A stretch of DNA of 50,139 bases, from the NCBI GenBank assembly GCA_046154665.1, contig JBJXFG010000036.1:1-50139 (forward strand), in the 5' to 3' direction. This DNA comes from JAFLCM01 sp046154665. GTDB lineage: Bacteria > Planctomycetota > Phycisphaerae > Phycisphaerales > UBA1924. Position 1 is the stretch's first letter, and each line of letters opens with the position of its first letter. Shown piece after piece: positions 42,112-48,970 of the stretch. The notes beneath the pieces are model-generated. The model saw only the letters and a program-made list of their open reading frames with translations. It was not told the DNA's origin and searched no databases. The translations under genes were made by a program, and so were the position numbers.

Positions 42112-43149
42112 GTGCCCGCCCCGTCGGAACGTCACCCCAGAAACCCTCAGCGCCGCCGGTGCCTCGTCACCGGCGGCGCTGGTTTTATTGGCTCGCACCT
42201 GTGCGACGCCCTGCTCGCCCGAGGCGACGAGGTCGTCGTCGTTGACGACTTCTCGACCGGCCGCGCCGCCAACCTCGACGGTGCCCGCGCGGCCTCTCCC
42301 GGCGCGCTGAGCCTCATCGAGGGCGCGCTCGGCACCGTGCTCACGCGCGAACTCGCCGACGAGCGTTTCGACATCGTCTTCCACCTCGCCGCGGCGGTGG
42401 GGGTGAAGCGCATCATCGATCGGCCCATCGAATCGATCGAGACCAACGTCGTCGACACTGCCGCCTTGCTCCGATACGCCTCGGAACACGGTGCCCGGGG
42501 AGAAGAACGAGGAGGCCCCGCCGTCACGCTCATCGCCTCAAGCTCCGAGGTCTACGGCAAGGGTGTCCGCACGCCCTTCGCCGAGAGCGACGACGTGCTC
42601 TACGGGCCCACCACGGCGTGGCGCTGGTCTTACGCCGCCAGCAAGGCGATCGATGAGTACCTCGCGCTGGCGTGGCACGCCCAGCGCGGCCTGCCGGTGG
42701 TCATCACGCGGTTCTTCAACACCGTCGGGCCCAGGCAGGTGGGCGACTACGGCATGGTCCTGCCCGCCTTCGTGAAGGCCGCGCTCGAAGGGCGTGAACT
42801 CCACGTGTACGGCGACGGCACGCAGTCGCGCTGCTTCTGCGATGTCCGCGATGTCGTCCCGGCGCTGCTCCGCCTTGTCGATTGCCCCGCCGCGATGGGA
42901 CACGTCGTCAACGTCGGCGGCGATCAGCCCGTGAGCATCCGCGACCTCGCCGAACTCGTCGTCAAGACCCTCCGAAGCCGGTCGTCAATCCAGCCGATCC
43001 CGTATGATCGGGCCTATGGGCAAGGGTTCGAAGACCTGCAGCGTCGTCAGCCCGATTTGACGAAAGTCCGAGAACTGATCGGCTTTGCGCCGAGCATCCC
43101 GCTCGACCAGACCATCCTCGATCTCGCCCGCGAACTCGCCCCGACCTGA
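42112..43149 (+). CDS. NAD-dependent epimerase/dehydratase (sugar nucleotide epimerase)
   Basis: A 345-aa short-chain dehydrogenase of the extended type. It has GGAGFIGSHL near 22-31 (NAD-binding GxxGxxG), VVVDDFSTG near 44-52 and the catalytic Ser in SSSEVYG near 143, with Tyr174 and Lys178 in YAASK. Family members convert UDP-glucuronate, UDP-glucose or GDP-sugars; the substrate here is unknown, but the locus predicts a precursor of the exopolysaccharide. The start is a GTG 4 nt after the Wzc-like stop. A perfect 14-bp hairpin with a T-rich 3' flank (42148-42189) overlaps the codons of the Rossmann glycine motif, so translation of the first ~25 codons runs through a terminator-like structure. 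Confidence 0.88.
   Translation: MPAPSERHPRNPQRRRCLVTGGAGFIGSHLCDALLARGDEVVVVDDFSTGRAANLDGARAASPGALSLIEGALGTVLTRELADERFDIVFHLAAAVGVKRIIDRPIESIETNVVDTAALLRYASEHGARGEERGGPAVTLIASSSEVYGKGVRTPFAESDDVLYGPTTAWRWSYAASKAIDEYLALAWHAQRGLPVVITRFFNTVGPRQVGDYGMVLPAFVKAALEGRELHVYGDGTQSRCFCDVRDVVPALLRLVDCPAAMGHVVNVGGDQPVSIRDLAELVVKTLRSRSSIQPIPYDRAYGQGFEDLQRRQPDLTKVRELIGFAPSIPLDQTILDLARELAPT
42148..42189 (+). terminator. Terminator-like hairpin inside the epimerase 5' coding region
   Basis: CAGCGCCGCCGGTG and CACCGGCGGCGCTG form a perfect 14-bp stem around a 6-nt loop, followed by GTTTTATT. It lies in the frame of the epimerase, at the codons for the NAD-binding loop. It may attenuate transcription between the upstream Wzc-like gene and the epimerase. 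Confidence 0.6.
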
Positions 43150-43198
43150 TGCAATCTGCCCGATCCAACCGCACCGAACCCCACCGCGCCGAATCCCC

Positions 43199-44668
43199 GT
43201 GACCGGACTCCTGCTGACAACCTCCGCGCTCGCACTTGCGTCGTCGGCGTTGTCGCGCAGCCCCACGGGTGCCGGTCTGTCGCCGATCGACGAACCCAGC
43301 TCACCGATCGCCGACCCCGTCGCGCGCGAGCGGGCCATGGACCTGTTCCACAACTACCTGCCCGTCTTCGCGGTGGCGTTCGTCATCACGCTGCTGGCCA
43401 CGCCGTTGATGCGCAAGCTCGCGGTCACCCACGGCATCGTCGACCGCCCCAGCGAGGCCCGCAAGGTCCACCGCATCCCCATCGCCTATCTCGGCGGCGT
43501 CGCCGTCTTCCTCGGGCTCGTTGGCGGGATCTTTACCAGTTACCTCGGGATCGCTGGCGTGGGCGGCGATTCGTTCTGCCTCCACGAATCACCCTCGCAC
43601 ATCGAGCAGACCCCGGTCCCGATGCTCAGCGTGGTCGCCGCGATGGCGATCATCTGCATCACCGGGCTCATTGATGACGTCAAGGGCCTGTACCCGCGCC
43701 TGAAGGTCGCCGGCCAGCTCATGGGGGCGGCGTTCCTGGCCATGGAAGACGTGGGCACCAAGGTCGCCGCGGGCGTGTTGAAGCCGACGCTCGGCGTCTG
43801 GCTCGGCAACGAGAATCTGACGTACGCCATCGATCTGCCCTTCACGGTGCCGTTCTGGAACAGCGGCGTGATCACGCTCGACGTGATTTACTGGGTCGGC
43901 GTGGTGATCATCGCCATGTTCGTGCTGGGCGCGTGCAACGCCAGCAACCTCATCGACGGGCTCGACGGCCTGCTCTCGGGCGTGACGGCGATCGCCGCCG
44001 TCGGGCTGCTGGTCATCGCGCTGGGGCTCGCGGTGGCGGACGACGGCCGGCTGGATAGCGCCCGCATCGTCATGTGCATGGCGCTGCTGGGCGCGTGCCT
44101 GGGGTTCCTGCCGCACAACTTCAACCCGGCGAACATCTTTTTGGGCGACGCCGGCAGCCTGCTGCTGGGCTACATGACCATCGTGATCATCCTGACCCTG
44201 GGCGACACCGGGAAGACCCACCTGGTGCTCGCGGGGCTGGTGATCTTCATGATCCCCATCATCGACACGACGCTGGCGATCGTGCGCCGCAAGCTGGCGG
44301 GCAAGCCGATGAGCGCCCCCGACGACCAGCACCTGCACCACCAGCTGAAGCGTTCACTGGGCGTGAAGGGTGCGGTGTTCTCGCTGTACGCCATCGGCAC
44401 CGTGTTCGCGGTGCTGGGTATCGCGCTGAGCGTGATGCGGCTGCGGGTGTCGATGACCCTGGCGCTGGTCTTTGCGAGCTTCATCGGGATCATCGCGCTG
44501 AAGATCGCGCGGAAGCAGCTCGTCGAGTCGCACGCCGTGGCGCTGCACGGCGGCGGAGCGGCGGCGGGGGGGCCCGCGCCTGAGCCGCCGACGCCGGCAC
44601 CCGTTCCGACGCCCACGCCCAGCAGCCCTTCGACCGCCCCCCGCGAGGCGGCGGTGGCCAAGGCGTAA
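43199..44668 (+). CDS. WecA/MraY-type UDP-sugar:undecaprenyl-phosphate sugar-1-phosphate transferase
   Basis: A multi-pass membrane transferase (489 aa from the GTG at 43199, or 443 aa from the ATG at 43337, which begins directly before the first membrane helix). It transfers a sugar-1-phosphate from a UDP-sugar to the lipid carrier, starting polysaccharide assembly. Family motifs: GLIDDVKGL near residue 156 (metal Asp pair), NASNLIDGLDGL near 247, IFLGDAGSLLLG near 311 and the cytoplasmic DDQHLHHQL near 376. The C-terminal 45 residues are a Pro/Gly/Ala-rich tail. It is the last gene of the exopolysaccharide locus and uses the product of uppS. It begins 49 nt after the epimerase; family A paired hairpins follow. 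Confidence 0.9.
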   Translation: MTGLLLTTSALALASSALSRSPTGAGLSPIDEPSSPIADPVARERAMDLFHNYLPVFAVAFVITLLATPLMRKLAVTHGIVDRPSEARKVHRIPIAYLGGVAVFLGLVGGIFTSYLGIAGVGGDSFCLHESPSHIEQTPVPMLSVVAAMAIICITGLIDDVKGLYPRLKVAGQLMGAAFLAMEDVGTKVAAGVLKPTLGVWLGNENLTYAIDLPFTVPFWNSGVITLDVIYWVGVVIIAMFVLGACNASNLIDGLDGLLSGVTAIAAVGLLVIALGLAVADDGRLDSARIVMCMALLGACLGFLPHNFNPANIFLGDAGSLLLGYMTIVIILTLGDTGKTHLVLAGLVIFMIPIIDTTLAIVRRKLAGKPMSAPDDQHLHHQLKRSLGVKGAVFSLYAIGTVFAVLGIALSVMRLRVSMTLALVFASFIGIIALKIARKQLVESHAVALHGGGAAAGGPAPEPPTPAPVPTPTPSSPSTAPREAAVAKA

Positions 44669-44682
44669 GGCGGCGGCGTCAA

Positions 44683-44781
44683 TCCGAACCCCGCGCGCGA
44701 GCTCGGGGCCGCGGAACTCCTGTTGCATCCGGCACCGTCCGCCGAAACGCGCCTGCCCTGAGCTCGCGCTCAGGGCTCGGA
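44683..44781. repeat. Paired-hairpin repeat, family A
   Basis: Arm 1 (44683-44712, TCCGAACCCCGCGCGCGAGCTC start) and an inverted arm 2 (44753-44781) carry the CCCTGAGC/GCTCAGGG hairpin, with more divergence than the copy at 5-89. It separates the exopolysaccharide locus from atpC and could end its transcript. Confidence 0.75.
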
Positions 44782-44803
44782 TGATCCAACGGGCTTGTGC
44801 CGC

Positions 44804-44809
44804 TATACT
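44804..44809 (+). promoter_or_regulatory. Candidate -10 element of atpC (TATACT)
   Basis: TATACT (5 of 6 to consensus) lies 60 nt upstream of the atpC ATG, just after the family A element. The flanks CGC...CTC match CGCTACACTCT upstream of the exosortase. No good -35 is seen. Confidence 0.4.
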
Positions 44810-44869
44810 CTCGACCCCACTTTCCCCCCCTCAGCCCGCACCCCAACGAACGCCAACCGGATACCGATC

Positions 44870-45304
44870 ATGGCCGACAAACCCTTCCGCTGCCGACTCA
44901 TCACCCCCGAGGCCCGCGTGTTCGACGCGATGGCGTCCTATGCCTCGGTGCCTTTGCACGACGGGAAGATGGGCTTCATGGCCAACGCCGGCGCCGTGGT
45001 GGGCAAACTGGGCACGGGCGAGCTGCGCGTCGAGTTTGTCGACCGCTACGAGCAGAACATCAAGCTCGAAGAGGCCGGCAACAAGCGGTTCTTCATTTCC
45101 GGCGGGTTCATGCAGAACGTGAACAACGTGCTGACGATCCTGGCCAGCACCGCGACGCCGATCGAGCAGCTCAACGCGACCGATGCCCAGGCCGAACTCG
45201 CCGAGGCGGTGGCCCGCAAGAGTACCAAGAGCGACGAGATGGACCGGATCACGGATCAGCGGCACGCGGCGCGGGCCAAGGTGGCGCTTACGCGCACGCG
45301 GTGA
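44870..45304 (+). CDS. atpC: ATP synthase F1 subunit epsilon, solitary
   Basis: A 144-aa protein. Residues 5-90 form the beta-sandwich of the F1 epsilon subunit (RCRLITPEARVFDAMASYASVPLHDGKMGFMANAGAVVGKLGTG pattern, with the GxxGFMxxH/N-like segment), and residues 95-144 the helical hairpin (ATDAQAELAEAVARKS, RITDQRHAARAKVAL). It couples F1 rotation to catalysis and can inhibit ATP hydrolysis. In most bacteria atpC is next to atpD; here neither neighbour is an ATP synthase gene. The ATG at 44870 is chosen because the family starts there; an upstream in-frame ATG adds unrelated residues. No SD is clear. Confidence 0.88.
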   Translation: MADKPFRCRLITPEARVFDAMASYASVPLHDGKMGFMANAGAVVGKLGTGELRVEFVDRYEQNIKLEEAGNKRFFISGGFMQNVNNVLTILASTATPIEQLNATDAQAELAEAVARKSTKSDEMDRITDQRHAARAKVALTRTR

Positions 45305-45312
45305 GTTTCGCG

Positions 45313-45340
45313 AGGGTGTAGGGGATAGGGTGTAGGGTAT
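45313..45340. repeat. Heptamer tandem repeat (AGGGTGT)
   Basis: Four 7-bp units: AGGGTGT, AGGGGAT, AGGGTGT, AGGGTAT. This is the same G-rich heptamer class as 24939-24966. It lies between atpC and the oxidoreductase gene. Confidence 0.8.
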
Positions 45341-45392
45341 GAAGGCGGCGCCGTCGCGCTGCCTTTGGGTCGTGCCTCTTGCCTCGTGCCCG

Positions 45393-46436
45393 ATGCCATC
45401 CTCTCCACTCAACTGGGCCATCCTCGGCACCGGCATGATCGCCGGCAAGGTCGCCCCGTGCATCCGTGCGGCGTCGGGCTGCGCGCTCGCGGCGGTCGGC
45501 TCACGCGAAGCAGCGCGCGCCCGAGCCTTCGCGCGGGAGATCGGCCTGCCCGAGTCCGCCGGCTGCTCCGCCGAAGACCTGCTGAACCGGGCCGATGTGG
45601 ACGCGGTCTATGTCACCGTGCCGAACAGCCTGCATGTGCCGTGGTGCTTGAGGTTGCTCGAAGCGGGCAAGCACGTGCTGTGCGAGAAGCCGCTGACGCC
45701 GCGGGCGGCGGAGGCGGAGCGGATCGCCGAGGCTTCGCGGCGATCGGGCAAGCTGTTCGCCGAAGGGTTCATGTACTTGCACCACCCGCAGTCGGAGCTG
45801 CTCATCCGCGCGGGCCGCGCCGGAGATGCGCCCGGCAGCCACATCGGACCACTGCGCACCATCACGGCGTCGTTCTGCCTTGACCTGCGCCCCCGCCCCA
45901 ACGCGTGGACACGCTTCAGCCACGGGCTCGAAGGCGGCGCGATGATGGACCTGGGGTGCTACCCGTTGAGCTTGGCCCGCGCCGTGACCGGGCAAGAGCC
46001 CGTCGAGATGATGGCCCTCGCCCGCGCGGCCGAGCCGGTGAACGGCGAGAAGCGGCCCGTCGATGCCCTGACCAGTTTCTCTTGCCGGTTCGCCGGGGGC
46101 TCTGGAGTGGTGCTGCAGGCGCTGTGCGCGATCGACTCGAACGCTGGCATCTTCGCCGAGCTCGTCGGCGATTGGGGCATGCTCCGCACTGAGACACCAT
46201 TCCGCGCCGACCCGGTGCGGGCCGAGGTGCGGTGGACGCGCTTCGAGAGCCATCCCCAAGGGGCGGGCGCGGAAACGATCGTCATCGAGAACGGCGGCGA
46301 CCGATTCATCAACCAGTTCACCAGCTTCGCCGCAGCGGTCCGCGGCGAACGGGCCATGGTGCCGAGCGCGGAGTGGAGCGTCGGCCAGGCACGGGCCATC
46401 GAGCGCGTGTACGCGTTGACGAAGATGGGGTGGTGA
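45393..46436 (+). CDS. Gfo/Idh/MocA family oxidoreductase
   Basis: A 347-aa NAD(P)-dependent dehydrogenase of sugars, inositol or related compounds. It has an N-terminal Rossmann fold (WAILGTGMIAGKV near residue 7-19), VTVPNSLH near 72, GKHVLCEKPLT near 92-102 (catalytic Lys of EKP) and GAMMDLGCYPLSLAR near 180-194 in the C-terminal domain. The start at 45393 is the first Met before the Rossmann strand; the frame is open to 45339 but those residues come from a repeat-rich segment. Substrate unknown. It is convergent with the glycosyltransferase at 46574 across a family B element. Confidence 0.9.
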   Translation: MPSSPLNWAILGTGMIAGKVAPCIRAASGCALAAVGSREAARARAFAREIGLPESAGCSAEDLLNRADVDAVYVTVPNSLHVPWCLRLLEAGKHVLCEKPLTPRAAEAERIAEASRRSGKLFAEGFMYLHHPQSELLIRAGRAGDAPGSHIGPLRTITASFCLDLRPRPNAWTRFSHGLEGGAMMDLGCYPLSLARAVTGQEPVEMMALARAAEPVNGEKRPVDALTSFSCRFAGGSGVVLQALCAIDSNAGIFAELVGDWGMLRTETPFRADPVRAEVRWTRFESHPQGAGAETIVIENGGDRFINQFTSFAAAVRGERAMVPSAEWSVGQARAIERVYALTKMGW

Positions 46437-46461
46437 AGGCGGTCCCGCACCGGATGGCGAC

Positions 46462-46555
46462 GTGCCACCGAAGTCCCGTCCGCGGGACTTCGGTGCTGCC
46501 TTCGATGGTTGTCGATGCGCACTGAAGTCGATGAGGACATCGACTTCAGTGGCAC
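46462..46555. repeat. Paired-hairpin repeat, family B, at a convergent junction
   Basis: The GTGCCAC / GTGGCAC ends enclose hairpin 1 (CACCGAAGTCCC/GGGACTTCGGTG) and hairpin 2 (CACTGAAGTCGATG/CATCGACTTCAGTG). The stems are perfectly paired and differ from those of the other copies. It lies between the two convergent stops at 46436 and 46574. Confidence 0.9.
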
Positions 46556-46573
46556 GGCGTCAGTTCCGGGTCT

Positions 46574-47449
46574 TCACTCGAGAAGCGTCGCACTCACCGG
46601 GTTCTGCGGCAGCGGGTTGCGCACGCCGTGCTCGGCGACCAGCGGCAGTTCCGCGCGCCGGGCGAAGCGTTTCGCCGTGGGCAGGTCGGCCATGCGCCCC
46701 GATGTCTGGCGCGTCTTGTGGTAAAGGTGAAAGACGATGAGTTCATCGACGGCGACGCGGCAGGTCGCACCCAGCTTTGCCGCGCGGTAGGCGAACTCGT
46801 CGTCCTTGAATCCCCAGCCCTGATAGAGCTCGTCGAAGCCGTTGAGCTTGAGGTACCAGCCGAGGTCGACCGAGTAGTGGCCGCCGAGGAGCTTGGGCTT
46901 GTGGGCCGGGCCGAGGCGGAGCTTGCGGAGCAGCAGTTGGCGGGTGTATCGGCGTTGTCGCTTTGAGAGTCGTTCGCAATCGTGGTTGCTGAGCGTCAGG
47001 CCGGCGCGGCGCTCGAGGATCATCTCGGGCGTGAGCGCGCTCGACAGCGCTTCGGGCACGTCGACGCGGTAGGGATAGATCACATCGGCGCCGCCCGCGT
47101 CGGCCCATCGCGCGTGCCCTTCGAGGCAGTCTTCGCGGGCGAGGGTGTCGCCGTCGAGTGTGATGAGGCGCCCGGTGGTGATGCCGAGAGACTCAACGAT
47201 GTGGCGCACGCCGTTGTTGCGGACCTGGCAGAGGCGTTCCCCGCCGTGGTGTGCTCGGCGGACCCACCAGATGGGCATGCCCGCGCGCCCGGAGGCGTGT
47301 TCGATCTCGACGCCGATAGCCGGGTCGTCGGTGTCGCACGAGACCACGACGGTGTCGGGCCTGCGCGTCTGCACCGCGAGCGCGGCGAGCACCAGCCCGA
47401 GATACCGCGGGGTGTGGGTGGGGATGAGGAGGAGGAGGGGGGAAGGCAC
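46574..47449 (-). CDS. Glycosyltransferase, GT2/GT-A-like with galactosyltransferase-type C-terminus
   Basis: About 291 aa from a GTG at 47449 (an earlier GTG at 47473 lies inside an octamer repeat). The N-terminal half is a GT-A nucleotide-sugar domain: LLLLIPTHTPRYLGLVLAAL, TVVVSCDTDDP and the metal-binding LITLDGDTLARED. The C-terminal half has GGHYSVDLGWYLKLNGFDELYQ and WGFKDDEFAYRAAKLGA, the GxDxxxxGWGxED-like motif of galactosyltransferase C domains that finishes the active site, here WGFKDDE. There are no membrane helices, so it is probably cytoplasmic or peripheral. Donor and acceptor are unknown. It is downstream of the UVR-motif gene on the minus strand. Confidence 0.8.
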   Translation of the reverse strand: MPSPLLLLIPTHTPRYLGLVLAALAVQTRRPDTVVVSCDTDDPAIGVEIEHASGRAGMPIWWVRRAHHGGERLCQVRNNGVRHIVESLGITTGRLITLDGDTLAREDCLEGHARWADAGGADVIYPYRVDVPEALSSALTPEMILERRAGLTLSNHDCERLSKRQRRYTRQLLLRKLRLGPAHKPKLLGGHYSVDLGWYLKLNGFDELYQGWGFKDDEFAYRAAKLGATCRVAVDELIVFHLYHKTRQTSGRMADLPTAKRFARRAELPLVAEHGVRNPLPQNPVSATLLE

Positions 47450-47530
47450 GCAGGCACGAAGGCACAGAGGCACGGAGTGAATGAATGCACCTCCACTTCG
47501 TGCCTCAGTGCCTGCGTGCCTCCGTGCCTA
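47443..47530. repeat. Inverted repeat made of octamer tandem repeats (AGGCACGN)
   Basis: Arm 1 (47443-47475) is four AGGCACNN octamers. Arm 2 (47494-47530) is four octamers of the reverse complement (NNGTGCCT). The element forms a long stem. It overlaps the stop codon of the UVR-motif gene and reaches the start of the glycosyltransferase gene. Confidence 0.85.
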
Positions 47531-48511
47531 CTCCTTGAGCATCTTCAACTCATCGCGCAGGATCGCCGCCAGTTCGTAGTTTTCTTTTCCGATGGCCTCT
47601 TGCAGGCGTTTGATGAGCTCGGATTTCTGGCTGGCGGGGAGCTTCTTCATCAGTTCGTCGCGCATGCCGCGGAGCAGCAGCACCTCGCCGGCGCCGTCGA
47701 AGTCGCCTTCCTGGCCCGCGTCGGCGTACATGCGCCGCAGCGCGTCGAGCCCTTCGTCGATCACCCACAGCGCCGCCTTCGGCTCGCTGTCGGCGATCGC
47801 CTGGCTCGCCACCGCGCGGGTTCGCATCATCGTCAGATAAGGCCGGAACTGCTCCAGCACCTCGCGGTCGTCTTCGCTCTCGGCGTACTCGCGGCACAGC
47901 CCCAGCACCCGCAGGTTCCGCGTCGTGTCACGCAGCACGCCCTGATAATCACCCAGCACCAGCAAGCTGATGTAGCGGTGGTAATACTGCACCGCCTCTT
48001 CGCGCAGCTGGCGGCAGTCGTCCGGCGAGAGGGAAAACTCGATGTCGCCGGGGTCGGGCCCGGCGGGGTCTTCCGCGCCGCCGCCGGATTCCGCGCCGGC
48101 ACCCTTTGAGTCGCCGCCGGCTTCGGGGGAAGGGGGCGTGTCACCGGTTTCGCGCCGTCGGCGCTTTCTTGGCGGCGGGCCGAGGGTTGAATCGTCGTCG
48201 GCTTCGGGTGTGCCCATGCCGGCGTCGGCGTCGCCGCGCGGGTCGGACGCCGGGCCTCGATCGTCCATCACGCCGGGGCCCGGGCGGCCCTCGGCGAACT
48301 CGTCGAGCCGGGTCTCGAAGTATTCGAGCAGGCTCTCGCAGTGGAAGGGCCGCTGCCCGTCGGGCCGGCCCGAGACGTCCATTTGGAGCAAACCGAGGTC
48401 CAGACGCATCTGGACTTTGGGTTCGCCGTCGTCGCCTTCGATGATGCGGACGTTGATCTGCCCCGGCTCGTAGGGCCACTCTTCGAGGATTTCGGTGAGG
48501 TCGAAGGTCAT
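47528..48511 (-). CDS. UVR (UvrB/UvrC) motif-containing protein
   Basis: A 327-aa protein. I start it at the ATG 48511 (MTFDLTEILEEWPYEPG); the frame is open further upstream but those residues look non-coding. Residues 1-75 form a small conserved beta domain (INVRIIEGDDGEPKVQMRLDLGLLQMDV). Residues 95-165 are a low-complexity Pro/Gly/Asp-rich linker. Residues 170-285 are helical, with an YYHRYISLLVLGDYQGVLRDTTRNLRVL segment. The C-terminus (SELIKRLQEAIGKENYELAAILRDELKML) is a UVR motif, the UvrB-UvrC contact hairpin that also occurs in stress proteins such as McsA. Its own function is unknown. Confidence 0.82.
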   Translation of the reverse strand: MTFDLTEILEEWPYEPGQINVRIIEGDDGEPKVQMRLDLGLLQMDVSGRPDGQRPFHCESLLEYFETRLDEFAEGRPGPGVMDDRGPASDPRGDADAGMGTPEADDDSTLGPPPRKRRRRETGDTPPSPEAGGDSKGAGAESGGGAEDPAGPDPGDIEFSLSPDDCRQLREEAVQYYHRYISLLVLGDYQGVLRDTTRNLRVLGLCREYAESEDDREVLEQFRPYLTMMRTRAVASQAIADSEPKAALWVIDEGLDALRRMYADAGQEGDFDGAGEVLLLRGMRDELMKKLPASQKSELIKRLQEAIGKENYELAAILRDELKMLKE

Positions 48512-48970
48512 TTCGGGAGGTGCGAAGGGGCGGAGGTGCTGAGGGGTCGAGGCGCAGAGCGGATTCGTGGATGCGTGGGTCCGAAAAGCGGGTCTGGCAG
48601 GCTGGGGAAAGGGTCTGGACGGTTCGACCGTCGGCGGTTTTGAACCAGCGGGCTTGACAGGCACCGAGTTGTACCCCGGTCAGCCGAAGAGAATGGTCAG
48701 CCGAAGAAAGGCATTGCAGGCGGGCATTTCGGAAAACCGTTGTTCCGGACCCGTGCGAAGAATATCATGCCAGGCTCGCCACGTGGCGAGGAGAGAGTCG
48801 AAGGGTCAGGATCGTTGACCGTGACGTGAGCCGTCGGAGGCCGCCGGAGTGGTGTGCCGCGGGATCAACCCGCGTCGCTTCACAAGCGGGCGATCGAAGG
48901 AAGCGTCGGTCAGGCCGGATCAGAGTCACACGTCGCGTTCGCTTGCACAAGTCGGACGCGGAGGGGTCGA
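48512..48970. other. Divergent intergenic region between the UVR gene and the sigma factor gene
   Basis: No convincing gene. It holds TTGACA at 48654-48659 without a matching -10, and a better-spaced pair TTGTTC (48740-48745), 17 nt, TATCAT (48763-48768) that could drive the sigma factor, leaving a 5' untranslated region of about 195 nt. Confidence 0.5.
48740..48768 (+). promoter_or_regulatory. Candidate promoter of the sigma factor gene
   Basis: TTGTTC, 17-nt spacer, TATCAT (5 of 6 to TATAAT). Weak -35. Transcription would start near 48775. Confidence 0.38.

Noticed and set aside
40210..42489. A 759-aa minus-strand frame opposite the Wzc-like gene and epimerase start
   Set aside because: Antisense to two well-supported genes, no recognisable motif.
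48654..48659. TTGACA upstream of the sigma factor gene as its -35
   Set aside because: No -10-like hexamer at 16-18 nt.
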